A DNA stretch of 64,000 nucleotides, from assembly GCA_963978905.1 (NCBI GenBank), contig OZ022258.1, positions 33,913,282 to 33,977,281 on the forward strand, read 5' to 3'. The position numbers and the translations under genes were made by a program. Origin of the DNA: Trichostrongylus colubriformis. Taxonomy: Eukaryota > Nematoda > Chromadorea > Rhabditida > Trichostrongylidae. This document shows positions 44,950 to 55,110 of this stretch, piece after piece (position 1 is the first letter of the stretch; each line of letters opens with the position of its first letter). A model generated the notes under the pieces. It was not told the DNA's origin, searched no databases, and was given only the letters and a program-made list of their open reading frames with translations.

Positions 44950-45625
44950 GAAGTCTGACACGCCATTTCGTCGGTAAAGAATGGTACAACACTCGGCCCC
45001 GACAGGATTAGACCGAAACATCTGAAGAACCTCTCGCCAGTTATCGTCAAAACACTGGCCCGACTCCTCACACGCTACCTGTCGGAATAGAAGGTACCTA
45101 CCTCGTGGAAAACCAGCAGGACTGTGTTGCTGTACAAAAGGGAAAACCACACGACATTGGCAATAATCGTCCAATTTGCCTGCTGTCTGTAGAGCTTTGG
45201 ACGAAAGACAGCCATGCGAGCAAGCAGGGTTTTGGAGAGGGTTCAGTACAATCGCTCACATCCAAACGGTCATTAGGCTCATTGAAGTATCGCAAATTAC
45301 ACGAAGCCGCTATACCTCACATTCATCGATTTGAAGAATGACTTCGACTCAGTGGAGACAGAAGCGGTCATCGAACTCTGGGAAACCAGGGTGTGTCTAC
45401 TAAGTACATAAGAGTACTTCGTACTCTACAGCAGCTTCACGACCAGGATCTCGCCATTCCACAAGGAAGTCATCATCGACGTGAAGAGAGGGCTTCGACA
45501 AGGCGAAACTTTTCAGCGCCACCCTCGAGAACGTCACACGGTAATTGGTATTGGAAGGCATGGGAGTGAAGGTCGATGGCCGGCGTGTACACCACCTCCG
45601 CTTCGCTGATTGTGCTTATAGATGT
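44950..45625 (+). pseudogene. RTE reverse transcriptase, N-terminal half (degraded)
   Basis: IRPKHLKNLSP, VPTSWKTSRTVLLYKKGKPH, DIGNNRPICLLSVE, a scrambled motif A region (ETEAVIEL), SPFHKEVIIDVKRGLRQGET (motif B), GMGVKVDGRRVHHLRFAD (start of motif C). Sequence after 45620 is unrelated. Confidence 0.8.
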
Positions 45626-46345
45626 AACTGTTTCTTCAGCAATCGCTACTTTCTCAAATCTCTATATTTGAAAGTAGTGTGTAGTGCATTTGTGGTAGCT
45701 CCCTCATCCCGATCTATCGGGTTTTCTCTAATGGTGGCGTAATTCACTGAGTGAAATTTCATCGAGGAAAATTTTACAAAACTCAGTGCCTCACTTCAAA
45801 CGATCGTAACTACCTTGAAACACAGTCTCATGAGGCCAGATTTCGGATACAGCATCTGTGCTGTGGCGTTTTCTAATGGTTGCTAGGAATACGCCGTACG
45901 TTCGGAATGGAAAAAATCAGATCAAGCGCTTTGCCGAAAAAATTTTTTTCGTCAAAGTAGCGGAATCATTTCATCACTCATTGGAAAGAATGATTCAGTG
46001 TGCCTGAAATGCTTCCAGTATACACTCATTCATTTCACCTAAAAATAGCAACTGATTGGGGCTGCTGACCTCGTTTTGGAATGCGTCATGCATGACTATG
46101 CCGTCCACAATCCTGGTGCAAAAAAAGCTTGTTGTCTCTACACGGTGGCTTGCTAGGTCCACTTTATTTGCTCTGAGTTATAGTGACATATGATACAAGC
46201 TTGTTTCCGCTGTATCTTCATTCACACTCCATACTTTCGTGTTTATTGAACCTAGCTGTGACTTGACGACAGACAACGTACCCGCACCGCCAGATAACAC
46301 CCCGTCGTTTGGTATGCGCCGTGTATGAGATTTCCATTAACAACC
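45626..46345. repeat. Dispersed CATGCATGAG repeat family, copy 2
   Basis: Shares TCGAGGAAAATTTTAC, CACTTCAAACGATCGTAACT, GACCTCGTTTTGGAATGCGT and CATGCATGA with 35570-35920. Directly abuts the truncated RTE element. Confidence 0.55.
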
Positions 46346-47045
46346 TATCACTTACGATGGTATGTCAAACCTTGGGTAATTCCTAGAGTTATGAATTTAG
46401 AGCTAATCGTCACTAACCTTTGATATTGAAATATATCAAAACTGTAAAAATGTAACTCATGTCCAGCGCCACTGATATGCTATTCAAAAACTTGCAAAAG
46501 GAAACAGATTAAATAAGAGAAAGTACCTGTGAGCATGATAGAGCAGGCTGTTAACTGTGTAATCAGATATTGCTAGTTCGGCCATCCGACGCTGTGTGTT
46601 GTGTGGAAGTCGGAAGGGAAACGGAACGTGATAGGGTGACACTTCATCTGAATCAGTACGTGTGATTCAGCATATGTACACATTTGTGCATATGGTATCC
46701 AACTGATTCATGCTACGGTAGTGAAAGTTCAATGATCACCTACTTTAATTTTGAGATAGGAAGGATAACCCTTCCGCAACAGTAACACTGGCAGACGAAC
46801 TATGGGGTAATAATCGAGCTGTAATTTATTTGGGTACCACGTGTCCCTTCTTGTTCTTTGCATGTTGGGCTGTTGTGGTTAGAAGGTTCCCACGTAAGCA
46901 TGTCAGGAGGTTCCTACGCATTCACTGAGTATGGGATCGTCTTATACAGAAGGCAAATCTGTCACCTCAACTTCCCTCAAAGTGAGAACGACCAAATATT
47001 CTATGTAGATCGAAGAGAATAAGAAGATTTCGCTTTCATTACAGC
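46346..47045. other. No gene recognised
   Basis: AT-rich sequence; no supported exon, RNA gene or TIR element seen. Confidence 0.35.
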
Positions 47046-47050
47046 ATATG

Positions 47051-47287
47051 TTAACAAGCTGAAATAATTGCACTCGTCTGAATTCCTTTGAGGACTAATA
47101 GTGCGGTGACTGTTTTCGGTGTCGTAGCTCGAGGCTTTCTTTGCTTTCCCTGGTATACATTTCTTTGACTCTGCTTTTGTTGGGTTAACTCTTCATAAAT
47201 CTGTAGCTTACGCTTCGACATTTTTCCTTGTTCAAAGGCCAAAAGCATCAAGGCGATTATAGCCGCCCAAAGTATATTCAAACTGAC
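47051..47287 (-). CDS. Possible last exon of a membrane protein
   Basis: After an AATTCCAG acceptor the minus strand is open for about 77 codons to a stop near 47051. It has a hydrophobic segment (LWAAIIALMLLAF) followed by a Lys/Arg/Gln-rich tail (KRKLQIYEELTQQ). That looks like a single transmembrane helix and short cytoplasmic tail. No upstream exon was linked and the family is unknown. Confidence 0.3.
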   Translation of the reverse strand, partial: VSLNILWAAIIALMLLAFEQGKMSKRKLQIYEELTQQKQSQRNVYQGKQRKPRATTPKTVTALLVLKGIQTSAIISAC

Positions 47288-47646
47288 TGGAATTGGAGAT
47301 CTGACATGCTCTACGGGCTGTAATTTGTGAGATGCTCCAGACTAATCAGAAACCAGCACAGGATTAGCAGGGCTCAGAACTGGCTGTCGCTCAAGTAAAA
47401 AATTAATTTCGTGTTATTATCTGTGTTGTTATCCGTGGGTATTCTTCTCCCGTTTCATTTTTGGATTACTGACTGAATACATATTGCTTCGCGTCAGAGT
47501 CTCTCCGCCAGGTAAGCTGCGATTCTCTTGAGGACCTAAATCTTGAGCTTGAAATCATATACGTAATGATTTGCAGTCCCGTCGTAGTCAACAACGTGAC
47601 GTACGTCAGGCCGCCGTCAGACTTCACGATTTTTGATTTTGCGAAT

Positions 47647-48165
47647 TCAGAAAGGGCTTGGAAAGGGAGAGTTGATGACGATATAAAAAATTTCGATGTA
47701 CAAGAGTGTATTCGAATCCTTGGTACCAAATGAAGCTGTATATAAAGAAACCCCTTTTGTGATACAAGAACAATAGAATTCAGTCCTAGGCCCAAAGCAT
47801 GGGGACCCAATTGACATCACCCAATATAAATAATAGGGATCCCTCCCTTTTCGAGATTCCCTGAGTCTTACAATCCACCGCAACACCATGTGACCGAATG
47901 TGTCCAAACGTTTCCAGAGGCAGGACAGAAAAATATGGGACTTCGCAGGAAAAAGCCCCACCTCATGGCGATTTTTCATCAAAGGTCGGCCCCCATGCCG
48001 AGCTTCGTCCTCCGCATGAAAGAGTAGGCGATTTGGCTTTTCCGTTGGAAGCCTCGCATACGGTTCGAAACAGCCAGAAGAGCATATTTCTATACGGTAG
48101 ACATAGAACAAGAATCCAATCCAATCGATGATCCAATTTCCCAGATTGCCGGCGGATACTTTCAT
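47647..48165 (-). other. 172-codon open frame, unassigned
   Basis: Among the longest non-LINE frames in the window. No signal peptide, repeat or known motif is seen, and an open antisense frame overlaps (47898-48131). Kept as a low-confidence candidate only. Confidence 0.2.
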
Positions 48166-48199
48166 TATCTAAGCTTTATAGTCGAAGCAGTTTTGGAGT

Positions 48200-49400
48200 T
48201 CTCCATATCAAAAGCTAGCAGATACATTTGCTTGGATAAATCGTTTCAGTCTTTCAGCCTTATTCTTAGGTATCCATAGATCCTATTAAGATTCCGACAC
48301 TCGAGTAATGGGAAAACGTTATGACTCACTTGTTTTCGTGCTTGTAACCTGACCAGACATTCCAACGCTAAAGTCGTCGCGAGTCGCGCTTGCATCCATT
48401 AGGGTTAAATCAATCATTATATGTTGCAGACGGTCCTGCAAAGAATTACATACATTCATGTTAAAAGGAGAGTAAAAAATTGAGCAACAGCTCGTACCAC
48501 GTTGAAGGAGCGAGCGATGTCTTGCGGAGTGATTGAGATTGCACGGATTCCTGAATCAAATCATTCATTTAGAGGTAACCGTGAAAAGCCGAGGAAGTGT
48601 GTGCCGCCAGGAATCAGACGATCTCGCGAAAGACGAGCAGAAGGAGTGAGATCATTGCAGTTACAGGAAGAACACACTGTGCATCAAAATTTTTGCGGGC
48701 GATTTTTTTGAAAAGAAGGGTCAGATGCACACCAAAGTATAACTTCGTCGTCTGCTCGTTCTTTCATATAGCACATTCGGATGTGTAGCATTACATCGAA
48801 TTTTCGCGTCCCCCCACGGTATGTCCGAGTTTTTCTTCGCGTGCAATTGCGTGCAATTCTTTTGAAGTTTTGTGCGTGAATTATTTATTTAATTATTAGG
48901 CCGTTCATGTAATTGTTACTGGTTCATTTACTTGTTATGTTACTATTGTCCTTTTATGTATGAGGGTCTGCTTCACTTTGTTCAACGTTGTCGCGACACG
49001 AGGAGCCGCTTCAAGGGAACCCTGGGGTGTGTCGGTGCCTGTGGGCTAGCTGTCGCCATGACCACTTGTGTTGACCTTCCGTGATCGTGCGGCAATATTA
49101 TCGTCAACAGCACGTCACGGCCTCCCGGGAGTTAGTTCATATTCTTTACTTCACGGCGGCAGCCCCACAGGGCCTTGGGCCCTTAGAACTGCTTTGGAAT
49201 GGTAGACTGTTTCCCTACCCCTGTCATCTTGGATTCTTCTCCACCTGAGGAACGACTAAGGATATGAGTAAGATCGTCGGGTGGGTCCATGGTGAGACCC
49301 AGAGTGAGTCCACTTAGTTGTTACTTCATGATGTTATTTGTTTGTTTCTATATATGTAGTTCATAAATACTTAATGTTATCGTGTTGTTTCTCCCCTAAT
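48200..49400. other. Stretch without a supported gene
   Basis: 48960-49310 is GC-richer and resembles LINE leader sequence in texture, but no coding block follows. Nothing else recognised. Confidence 0.3.
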
Positions 49401-49422
49401 GGCGCCACAGGATGCAACATGG

Positions 49423-49480
49423 TGCATCGGCCGGGCCGCCCGCGTGTCAGGTGAGCATTCTACCACTGAACCACCGATGC
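49423..49480 (-). pseudogene. tRNA-Gly pseudogene lacking its T arm
   Basis: On the minus strand GCATCGGTGGTTCAGTGGTA with an intact A box and GCATCGG/CCGATGC acceptor stem matches eukaryotic tRNA-Gly(GCC). The anticodon stem CTCAC/GCGGG has one mismatch, and the anticodon reads GAC instead of GCC. The T-loop B-box segment is deleted, so about 58 nt remain. It cannot be a working tRNA. Confidence 0.8.
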
Positions 49481-49739
49481 GCACGTATTCCTGCCATTTT
49501 TCACCATTTAGGCTAGCGCACAATACTGCGGGCGATTTACTCAGACAGAAGCGAAAATCAGGCGGTCACCCGTTTCCCTGACGCCAAAGAGAATGTAATT
49601 TGGAAGACGGCTCCAGGACACGCTCCTCCCATCAAAAGGCTCCTCCCCTGAAAGGGCTTAGGCGAATCTGGGAGAGCCCCAGACGGCTAGAGCAACGGGA
49701 ATCGGGTGACCGTCCTGGATATTCGTTCTTGTTTTACAC

Positions 49740-50198
49740 AGTACCCACTACCAAGTCACGCTCTGCCCACCGTGAGCGAGGCTTAACTTGGCCCATATGT
49801 GCTCTTTCTTTCTGTACCATGTCCTATCAATCCCAGGCCTGTTCCCACTCCCACAGGTGGTTTTTCATGTAACGTCTAAGCTCTGCCCGCTGTGCCCAGA
49901 CATCTTTCATAACTTTCTGAAACTCATCCCTGACCTCAATCCATTTTTCCCCACGTTTGGGTCACGTTGGAAGCCAGTCAACAATTTCGGTCTAAAAACA
50001 AAACATTCCAGAGTACGCTCCTCACCCTGGACGGAGCTTAACTTGGCCCATGTGTGCTCTTTACTTATTGTGCTATGCCCCTTCCAGCCGACTTGTCCCA
50101 GATTTCCACAGGTTCTTTTTCATATAATACCTAATTTCGTGACAGACAGAGGGACGGAAGGATGGACGGAGAGACGAAGCGTTTTATACAGAGTAGGG
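49740..50198 (-). mobile_element. HINE-like fragment with GTCY-type tract
   Basis: Minus strand begins near 50198 with CCTACTCTGTATAAAACGCT then a GTCT/GTCC-rich tract, parallel to the 5' end at 7971 (ATACTCTATATATAAAGC, then GTCT repeats). Inside are CTCTGCCCACCGTGAGCGAG-type units (49757, 49877, 50022) related to the 245-bp satellite of 3.2-5.3 kb. The 3' end was not located. Confidence 0.5.
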
Positions 50199-50209
50199 AT
50201 TGTTTGAAG

Positions 50210-51600
50210 TGTTTGAAGTGTTATGTTTGAAATATCTCCGTATATACGGTGCTGTCGCAGTAAGGGTGCATCCTATTATGAACGCTAGTTCTATGCACCT
50301 GAGCCTAAATGGGGAAGCAATCGCTTTCTTCTTCCCGGCTTACAATTAGGCAAAAACATACACTCAGTACACGTGAGTGTGCATATTGACCCTACGAAAT
50401 GCTCAGTGAGCAACTTTTTATAAGATGCCCCCTCTCTCCATTGCGATAGCACTACTCTTTTTAGAGTGTTTGGCTGCGATTTCTTCAAAACAAAAATTTC
50501 CCACAAACAACGTCAGCCCATTGCGTTCCGAGCAAAATGTTGGTCTATGGTAATCCCTTGAAACCGCCAGCGGCAACTCGCGTTGATGACGCTACGAGAA
50601 GCGAAAATTAGCGCCACACATCCAGTACATTAAGAAATTTGCTCGGTGAGACCACCGACCTTTGTGTATATATCATCACTTCGGTGGAACTGCAATGAGC
50701 ATTCCTGCGCTTGTTTAGCGCTTGTTTAACGCACAATGAGCTAAAACTGTTTCCGATTTTTCCGTGCTAGGGTCGATCATTCTTCAAATGGAGCTATGCG
50801 AAGTCAAGCGCGTATCGTTTGGGAGCTGAAGATGCCTCTTTTCCTAACTCTTCCTAGGTAGAGAATTATGATCACTACGATCCAAAGGGGTCAGGATAGG
50901 TTTTGGATATAAAGCACAATATTTCTGTCTGAAACACTCGAGACTTTCGGAGAGCAAAGTAGTTATACCTATTCATCTATTCAATTTCCACAACTATAGC
51001 TGAAATTTATAATTCTTGCTGACTATCGCATGATGATAGTTCGCTAACGCAAAAATAAATCTATTTTCCTCCAAAACTTTATTATGCTAATTAAGACGAC
51101 ACAGCCTCATCGAAACAGTGCCTCATCAATCCATATGATTCTCCACATTCGAATGCATATCGTATTAGCGGTCGTCCACTGCGCAAAAACTGCAGTCCGA
51201 AAGTAACGCAACACCATTTGTTGGACTCGCTCGCCATTTTTTGAATAGGCCCAGACTCGAAAAAAGGCTCTGAAGCCTTTTTTTGGAAAAACGTACGCAG
51301 ATGTGGGATGCAGGTTTGTGCTCAGCATCCCATCCCTTTACACAAGACATGGATAAGTTCAGGACCGGAAAATGGCTGGTCGATTCCTATTCGATATAAT
51401 TCCCACGTGACGAACTTCAGTCCGCTCTCCAATAATTCTTGAAAATCTTATGCTATTTGTGACCACCACTTACAGCTCTGAGGGGTCCTCGATAGAAAAT
51501 AAGAGGTTATTTCATGCGACTTGGGCACGTGTTTACAGGGCTGTAAGCAAAAGTGAGCGGTCCCGAGCCCTCGCTCTGGGTTTGATTCGGAGCAGGTGTA
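50210..51600. other. No gene recognised
   Basis: Short frames only, on both strands; no RNA gene, TIR element or LINE block recognised. Confidence 0.35.
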
Positions 51601-51630
51601 TTTGGTTGTCACGCGTCCAGTGCGGCCAAC

Positions 51631-51950
51631 TTAGCTGCAGAAATAGTCAGTGTTAAAAAAGGATTTGCACTGACCGACATCAACGCGGAGCGTGGAATTT
51701 TGTAAAGGGAGTCCAGGACGAGAGGTTGAGGTGGCGGTCGTAATTTTCATCCTGCGCCTGTGTCGACGAATGAAATCAGAGTGACGAAGTGTAGGATCGG
51801 AGCAGTAGCACTGAGCTTCCCCCGAGGCAGGAATTCCCCACCTGACCGTGAGCCGAGTAGTGACTAAGGAGCTGAAGTAGTATTTGTTCACCTCACCTTC
51901 TTGGAGAAGCACAAGTTCAGGATCCAATTGACGCCTACAGTAACACACGC
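51631..51950 (-). other. Open minus-strand block, possible downstream exon(s)
   Basis: A 105-codon frame with several Cys and Arg residues. An AAG|GTGAGG donor-like site at about 51898 would end an exon in another frame. Could belong to the gene whose exons lie at 52147-52424, but the linkage is not established. Confidence 0.2.
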
Positions 51951-52146
51951 CATCGATGTCACCCGCGGTTGTTCATATGGTCCTACACCCCGCTCATTCT
52001 TATCGCAACAAACGTGCACATTTGAATGTGGATACCTATTGTTTCCCGCAAGAGCACTGAATCGGTACGCAACTTCTTACAGTGCAGATGGTACTCAAAA
52101 TTTCCTCTGATCAAGACGCAGTTCTATGCAAAATAGCATCCATTAC

Positions 52147-52424
52147 CTTCAAATCCTTTCTTGGAGTGTGACGTTGGTACGACTGAAGGTCTTCTCTCCT
52201 TCGGAGTGCTCTCAACGTCATCGTAATAGTCCTCAGTGGCACGCTTTGTTCGCTCCAGAGTTTCAGGCTGTAGTGACGCATCTGTGGAAAGCAGAGAATG
52301 GAATATGGAGTTGTGGTGACTACAAGCACTTCACGCCACAGCAAAAGGGAAAGGAGGATGCCGAGCAAAAGAAATTGATCTCACCTGATTCGGTACTCCT
52401 AGGACTCCTGACGCTGTCTCCAAA
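52147..52424 (-). CDS. Two linked exons of an unidentified host gene
   Basis: Exons 52385-52424 (TTTCAG acceptor, CAG|GTGAGA donor) and 52147-52281 (TTTCCACAG acceptor, AAG|GTAATG donor) join in phase to an open frame of 58 codons rich in Ser, Arg, Glu and Thr (for example TLERTKRATEDYYDDVE and KERRPSVVPTSHSKKGF). All four splice sites are good and the composition suits a disordered region of a signalling protein. The gene should extend both ways; the 5' and 3' ends were not found. Confidence 0.5.
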
Positions 52425-52678
52425 CTGAAATCATCTCCGGTATTATGTGATATGTTGTACTGTTCTATGTTATTTTTTCATTGTACGGCCATAATTTTTC
52501 TATGTCGCTCATTTTACTGCGCAACCAAATAGGCGACACATGGCATGTGGTGTGCGTGAATGATGGATCTACATACTATATTCAATTTACATAGCCTTAA
52601 CCATCAGTCACACTGTGCAAAATATGAACGCAACCTCAAGTGGCTACCACGTCTCACGCCAAAAATCATGTTAAAACG

Positions 52679-53214
52679 TAGTAGGTTCCAGCTTCTTTCT
52701 TCGTATAACCTCGGCATCGATATTGTATTAGAAGTTCTTCTGTTGTGCCAACGAGGTTGTTGAGTGGAATATTCATTTACGGCCTGACGTTTCGACAGGA
52801 TCGCCTTCCTCGAAGGCCTAAACGTGGCTCAAGACTAGGATTTTGTCCACTACACCGTCAAACGCTTCATCCCCCTAGCAGTTTTGACGGAGATCTAGGA
52901 AAACACCAGAGAAACTCCGTACGCCACAAACAAACTCAACCAATCCACAACCGTACGAGTGGAACAACTCCACTGTTCCACTTGTACGGTGGTGGATTGG
53001 GTGAGTTTGTTTCTGACGTACGGAGTTTCTCTGGTGTTTTCCTAGATCTCCGTCAAAACCGCTAGGGGGATGAAGCGTTTGACGGTGTAGTGGACAAAAT
53101 CCTAGTCTTGAGCCACGTTTGGGTGTTCGAGGAAGACGATCCTGTCGAAACGTCAGGCCGTAAATAAATATTCCACCTAACAACCTTGTTGGCACAACAG
53201 AAGAACCTCTAATA
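52679..53214. mobile_element. Palindromic Penelope-like terminal-repeat insertion
   Basis: Two inverted arms (52732-52971 and 52974-53213) are near-identical and match PLE ends at 18185-18400 and 21401-21615. The left end has about 50 extra bases. A 12-bp duplication CATGTTAAAACG flanks it (52667-52678 and 53215-53226). It is a full insertion made of head-to-head terminal repeats with no RT or EN. Confidence 0.8.
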
Positions 53215-53226
53215 CATGTTAAAACG

Positions 53227-54290
53227 GTTTCTATATTTCACTCAAGTTCCGCAATAAGTTTGAATTTGTTTTGCAAGTTTTCGAAATCTGTCCGTCCGTC
53301 AGGTATGGTTTGCTCGAATACGGTAGGCCACATGCCGTGCGGGTACAGTTGCCTGTTACATTTGAGCAAACAGTACCCTCGTGAAAAACCAATTTTCAAT
53401 AATCTCCAGGCTGACTGATTGTGAGAAATCTGGTCTGAATAACAGACCACCGTATGAACAATAAGTTCGCCTGTAAGGCAAGCTAATGGCTTACAGCACG
53501 CATTTGCACACGGACACCTCAACTCGTGCGCTACCTCACTGTGTGTTACCGTGACCGCGTCGCGCACGATTTTTTGAGCTAACGGTGGTGTGTGGGAAAT
53601 TCCTCAGTGGTAAAAATAGTCACACTGCAGTGCGTACTATTGTGCACGCTAAAAACTTGATGGCAGTGGTTTGGGTAGGTCGAGCCAACAGAAAAATTTG
53701 AACGTGAAAGTAGAGATGCTCAGAAATACGAAAGTGAAGAAAAGAAAAAACGGGGTAAAATAAAACTTCTTTTACAACCACGTTGTCAAAGGGGACGGAT
53801 GATGTTAGAACAGGTAGTAACTGTCGGAAAAGACGGCTCTTACAGGTTTGGGAGTTTTCATTACTCATCATTCCCACCACTACCTTTAAAGACACGGGAA
53901 AAGGTAAAATTGTCAAATAGTGGATTACGAAAGCAGGGGTGCTCAGCAGTATGACATTAGAGAAAGAACGAAATAAAACGGCGAAAACCCTCACAAATAA
54001 GAACCCGAACCCCTCTCCCCCTTCTCTTTCGCGCCCATCTGCGTCACAAGCCCGGGGTAGATTGCAGACAGGCGAGAAGCTGAAACAGCCGGCCGCTGCG
54101 GTGTTGCGCCCTCTTCTGCAGCTCCACTGAGTGAGGAACTGTGGAACGACCCATCGTGCTGCAGGATCGTTAAAAGATCCTAAAACGCGCTCTTTCAATG
54201 CAAGTTTCGCTATATATCACCTCTCCTAAACCGGAAGGTTGCTTTCAGATAGTATGTATTCCCAGTTTTCACTTTCTCCTTATCTCTCCC
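53227..54290. other. Stretch with a 192-codon frame, unassigned
   Basis: Minus-strand frame 53620-54198 is open but without recognisable domains; overlapping plus-strand frames are short. A GAAAGA..CTCTCCCCCTTCTCT low-complexity patch lies at about 54010. No gene is called. Confidence 0.2.
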
Positions 54291-54294
54291 GGTG

Positions 54295-54640
54295 CCTTTA
54301 TAGGCACACTTCGCGATAATTTGATAGGTCGACTTACCTTCTTAGAGCACTAGATCCATGGATAACTAGTCAGGCTGCACCTTTTCCGCATCTCAGCGAT
54401 GCGCTATCACGGCGGTACACCTGCTTAAACCCATACCGACACCACCCACTTGAACTCTCTTGTTAGTCGACTGAGCAAAATGGGTGGCGTCGGAGTGGGT
54501 CGTGCAGGTGTAGCGCCATGATAGGGCACCGTATCGACGCAAAAAAGTGCGGCCTGACTAGTTACCTAAGAATACTACTTCAAGAAGGTAAGTGGACCCA
54601 TCTGATTATCGCGAAGTGTGCTTCTAAAGACAGTATTAGG
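54295..54640. repeat. Imperfect palindrome, arms about 165 bp
   Basis: GCACACTTCGCGATAAT ... CTTACCTTCTT ... AACTAGTCAGGC on the left recurs inverted on the right. Centre near 54466. Directly abuts the 480-bp repeat that follows. Confidence 0.65.
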
Positions 54641-55110
54641 GGTCATGTGGGTGATAAGGAATCCCTGGAAGGAGTCACTAACTCAAAAACTAGGGGTTTA
54701 GGAAGCCTATCTGCGTCGAAATACGCCGCTAAGGGCGCGCCTCTGAGCTGTGGCCGAGGCGACCTTTTTAGCTTCAGCCGAGTTTCTTGGCTCAGTCCGC
54801 CTCCTAGCGACAAGCATCCTGATTGGTCGGGGTGGGAGGGGCCAAGGAGCTGCGGCACGTTTGAGAGGTACCGCGGCTCGCTTTCCCAGTTCTAGCTTGG
54901 AACACACTCCAAAAAATAGATGTTGTATTTCCGAACATCTTTCGTGTTTGCGAGTTGGCACCATGCCAATAGAAAACTCGTCGATTAAACACCTGTTGAC
55001 GGAGGTCGTCCGCGTCGAGAATTAAAGGTAGGAAGAAGGACTTGTTTCTCGGGTCCTTGGCCATTTTCTTCCGTATTTTCTTGACCGTCGTTTAGTAAGT
55101 TGATATCCAC
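54630..55110. repeat. 480-bp dispersed repeat, copy 1
   Basis: Same as 62803-63290: GTGGGTGATAAGGAATCCCT, GCGAAAT/GCGTCGAAAT, CGCCTCCTAGCGAC, TTTCCGAACATC and AAAACTCGTC in order. GC-rich middle with a CTGATTGG (CCAAT-box-like) site. No open frame is shared between the two copies. Confidence 0.75.

Larger units (their letters stand above)
43150..45625 (+). mobile_element. Second RTE-type LINE, 3'-truncated and frameshifted
   Basis: Starts with a non-coding leader (43150-43550), then ORF parts in order to RT motif C, where similarity stops. Loss of the 3' end instead of the 5' end is unlike normal LINE truncation and implies later deletion or rearrangement. Different subfamily from the element at 23.5-26.7 kb. 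Confidence 0.8.

Noticed and set aside
47647..48165. 172-codon frame as a confident gene
   Set aside because: No homology signal that I can see and an overlapping antisense frame; kept only as a low-confidence note.
51107..51350. Mariner transposase fragment
   Set aside because: A faint resemblance in residue pattern, but no catalytic or DNA-binding motif could be matched.
53620..54198. 192-codon minus-strand frame as a gene
   Set aside because: Composition and hydrophobicity show no protein family, and no splice or promoter context stands out.
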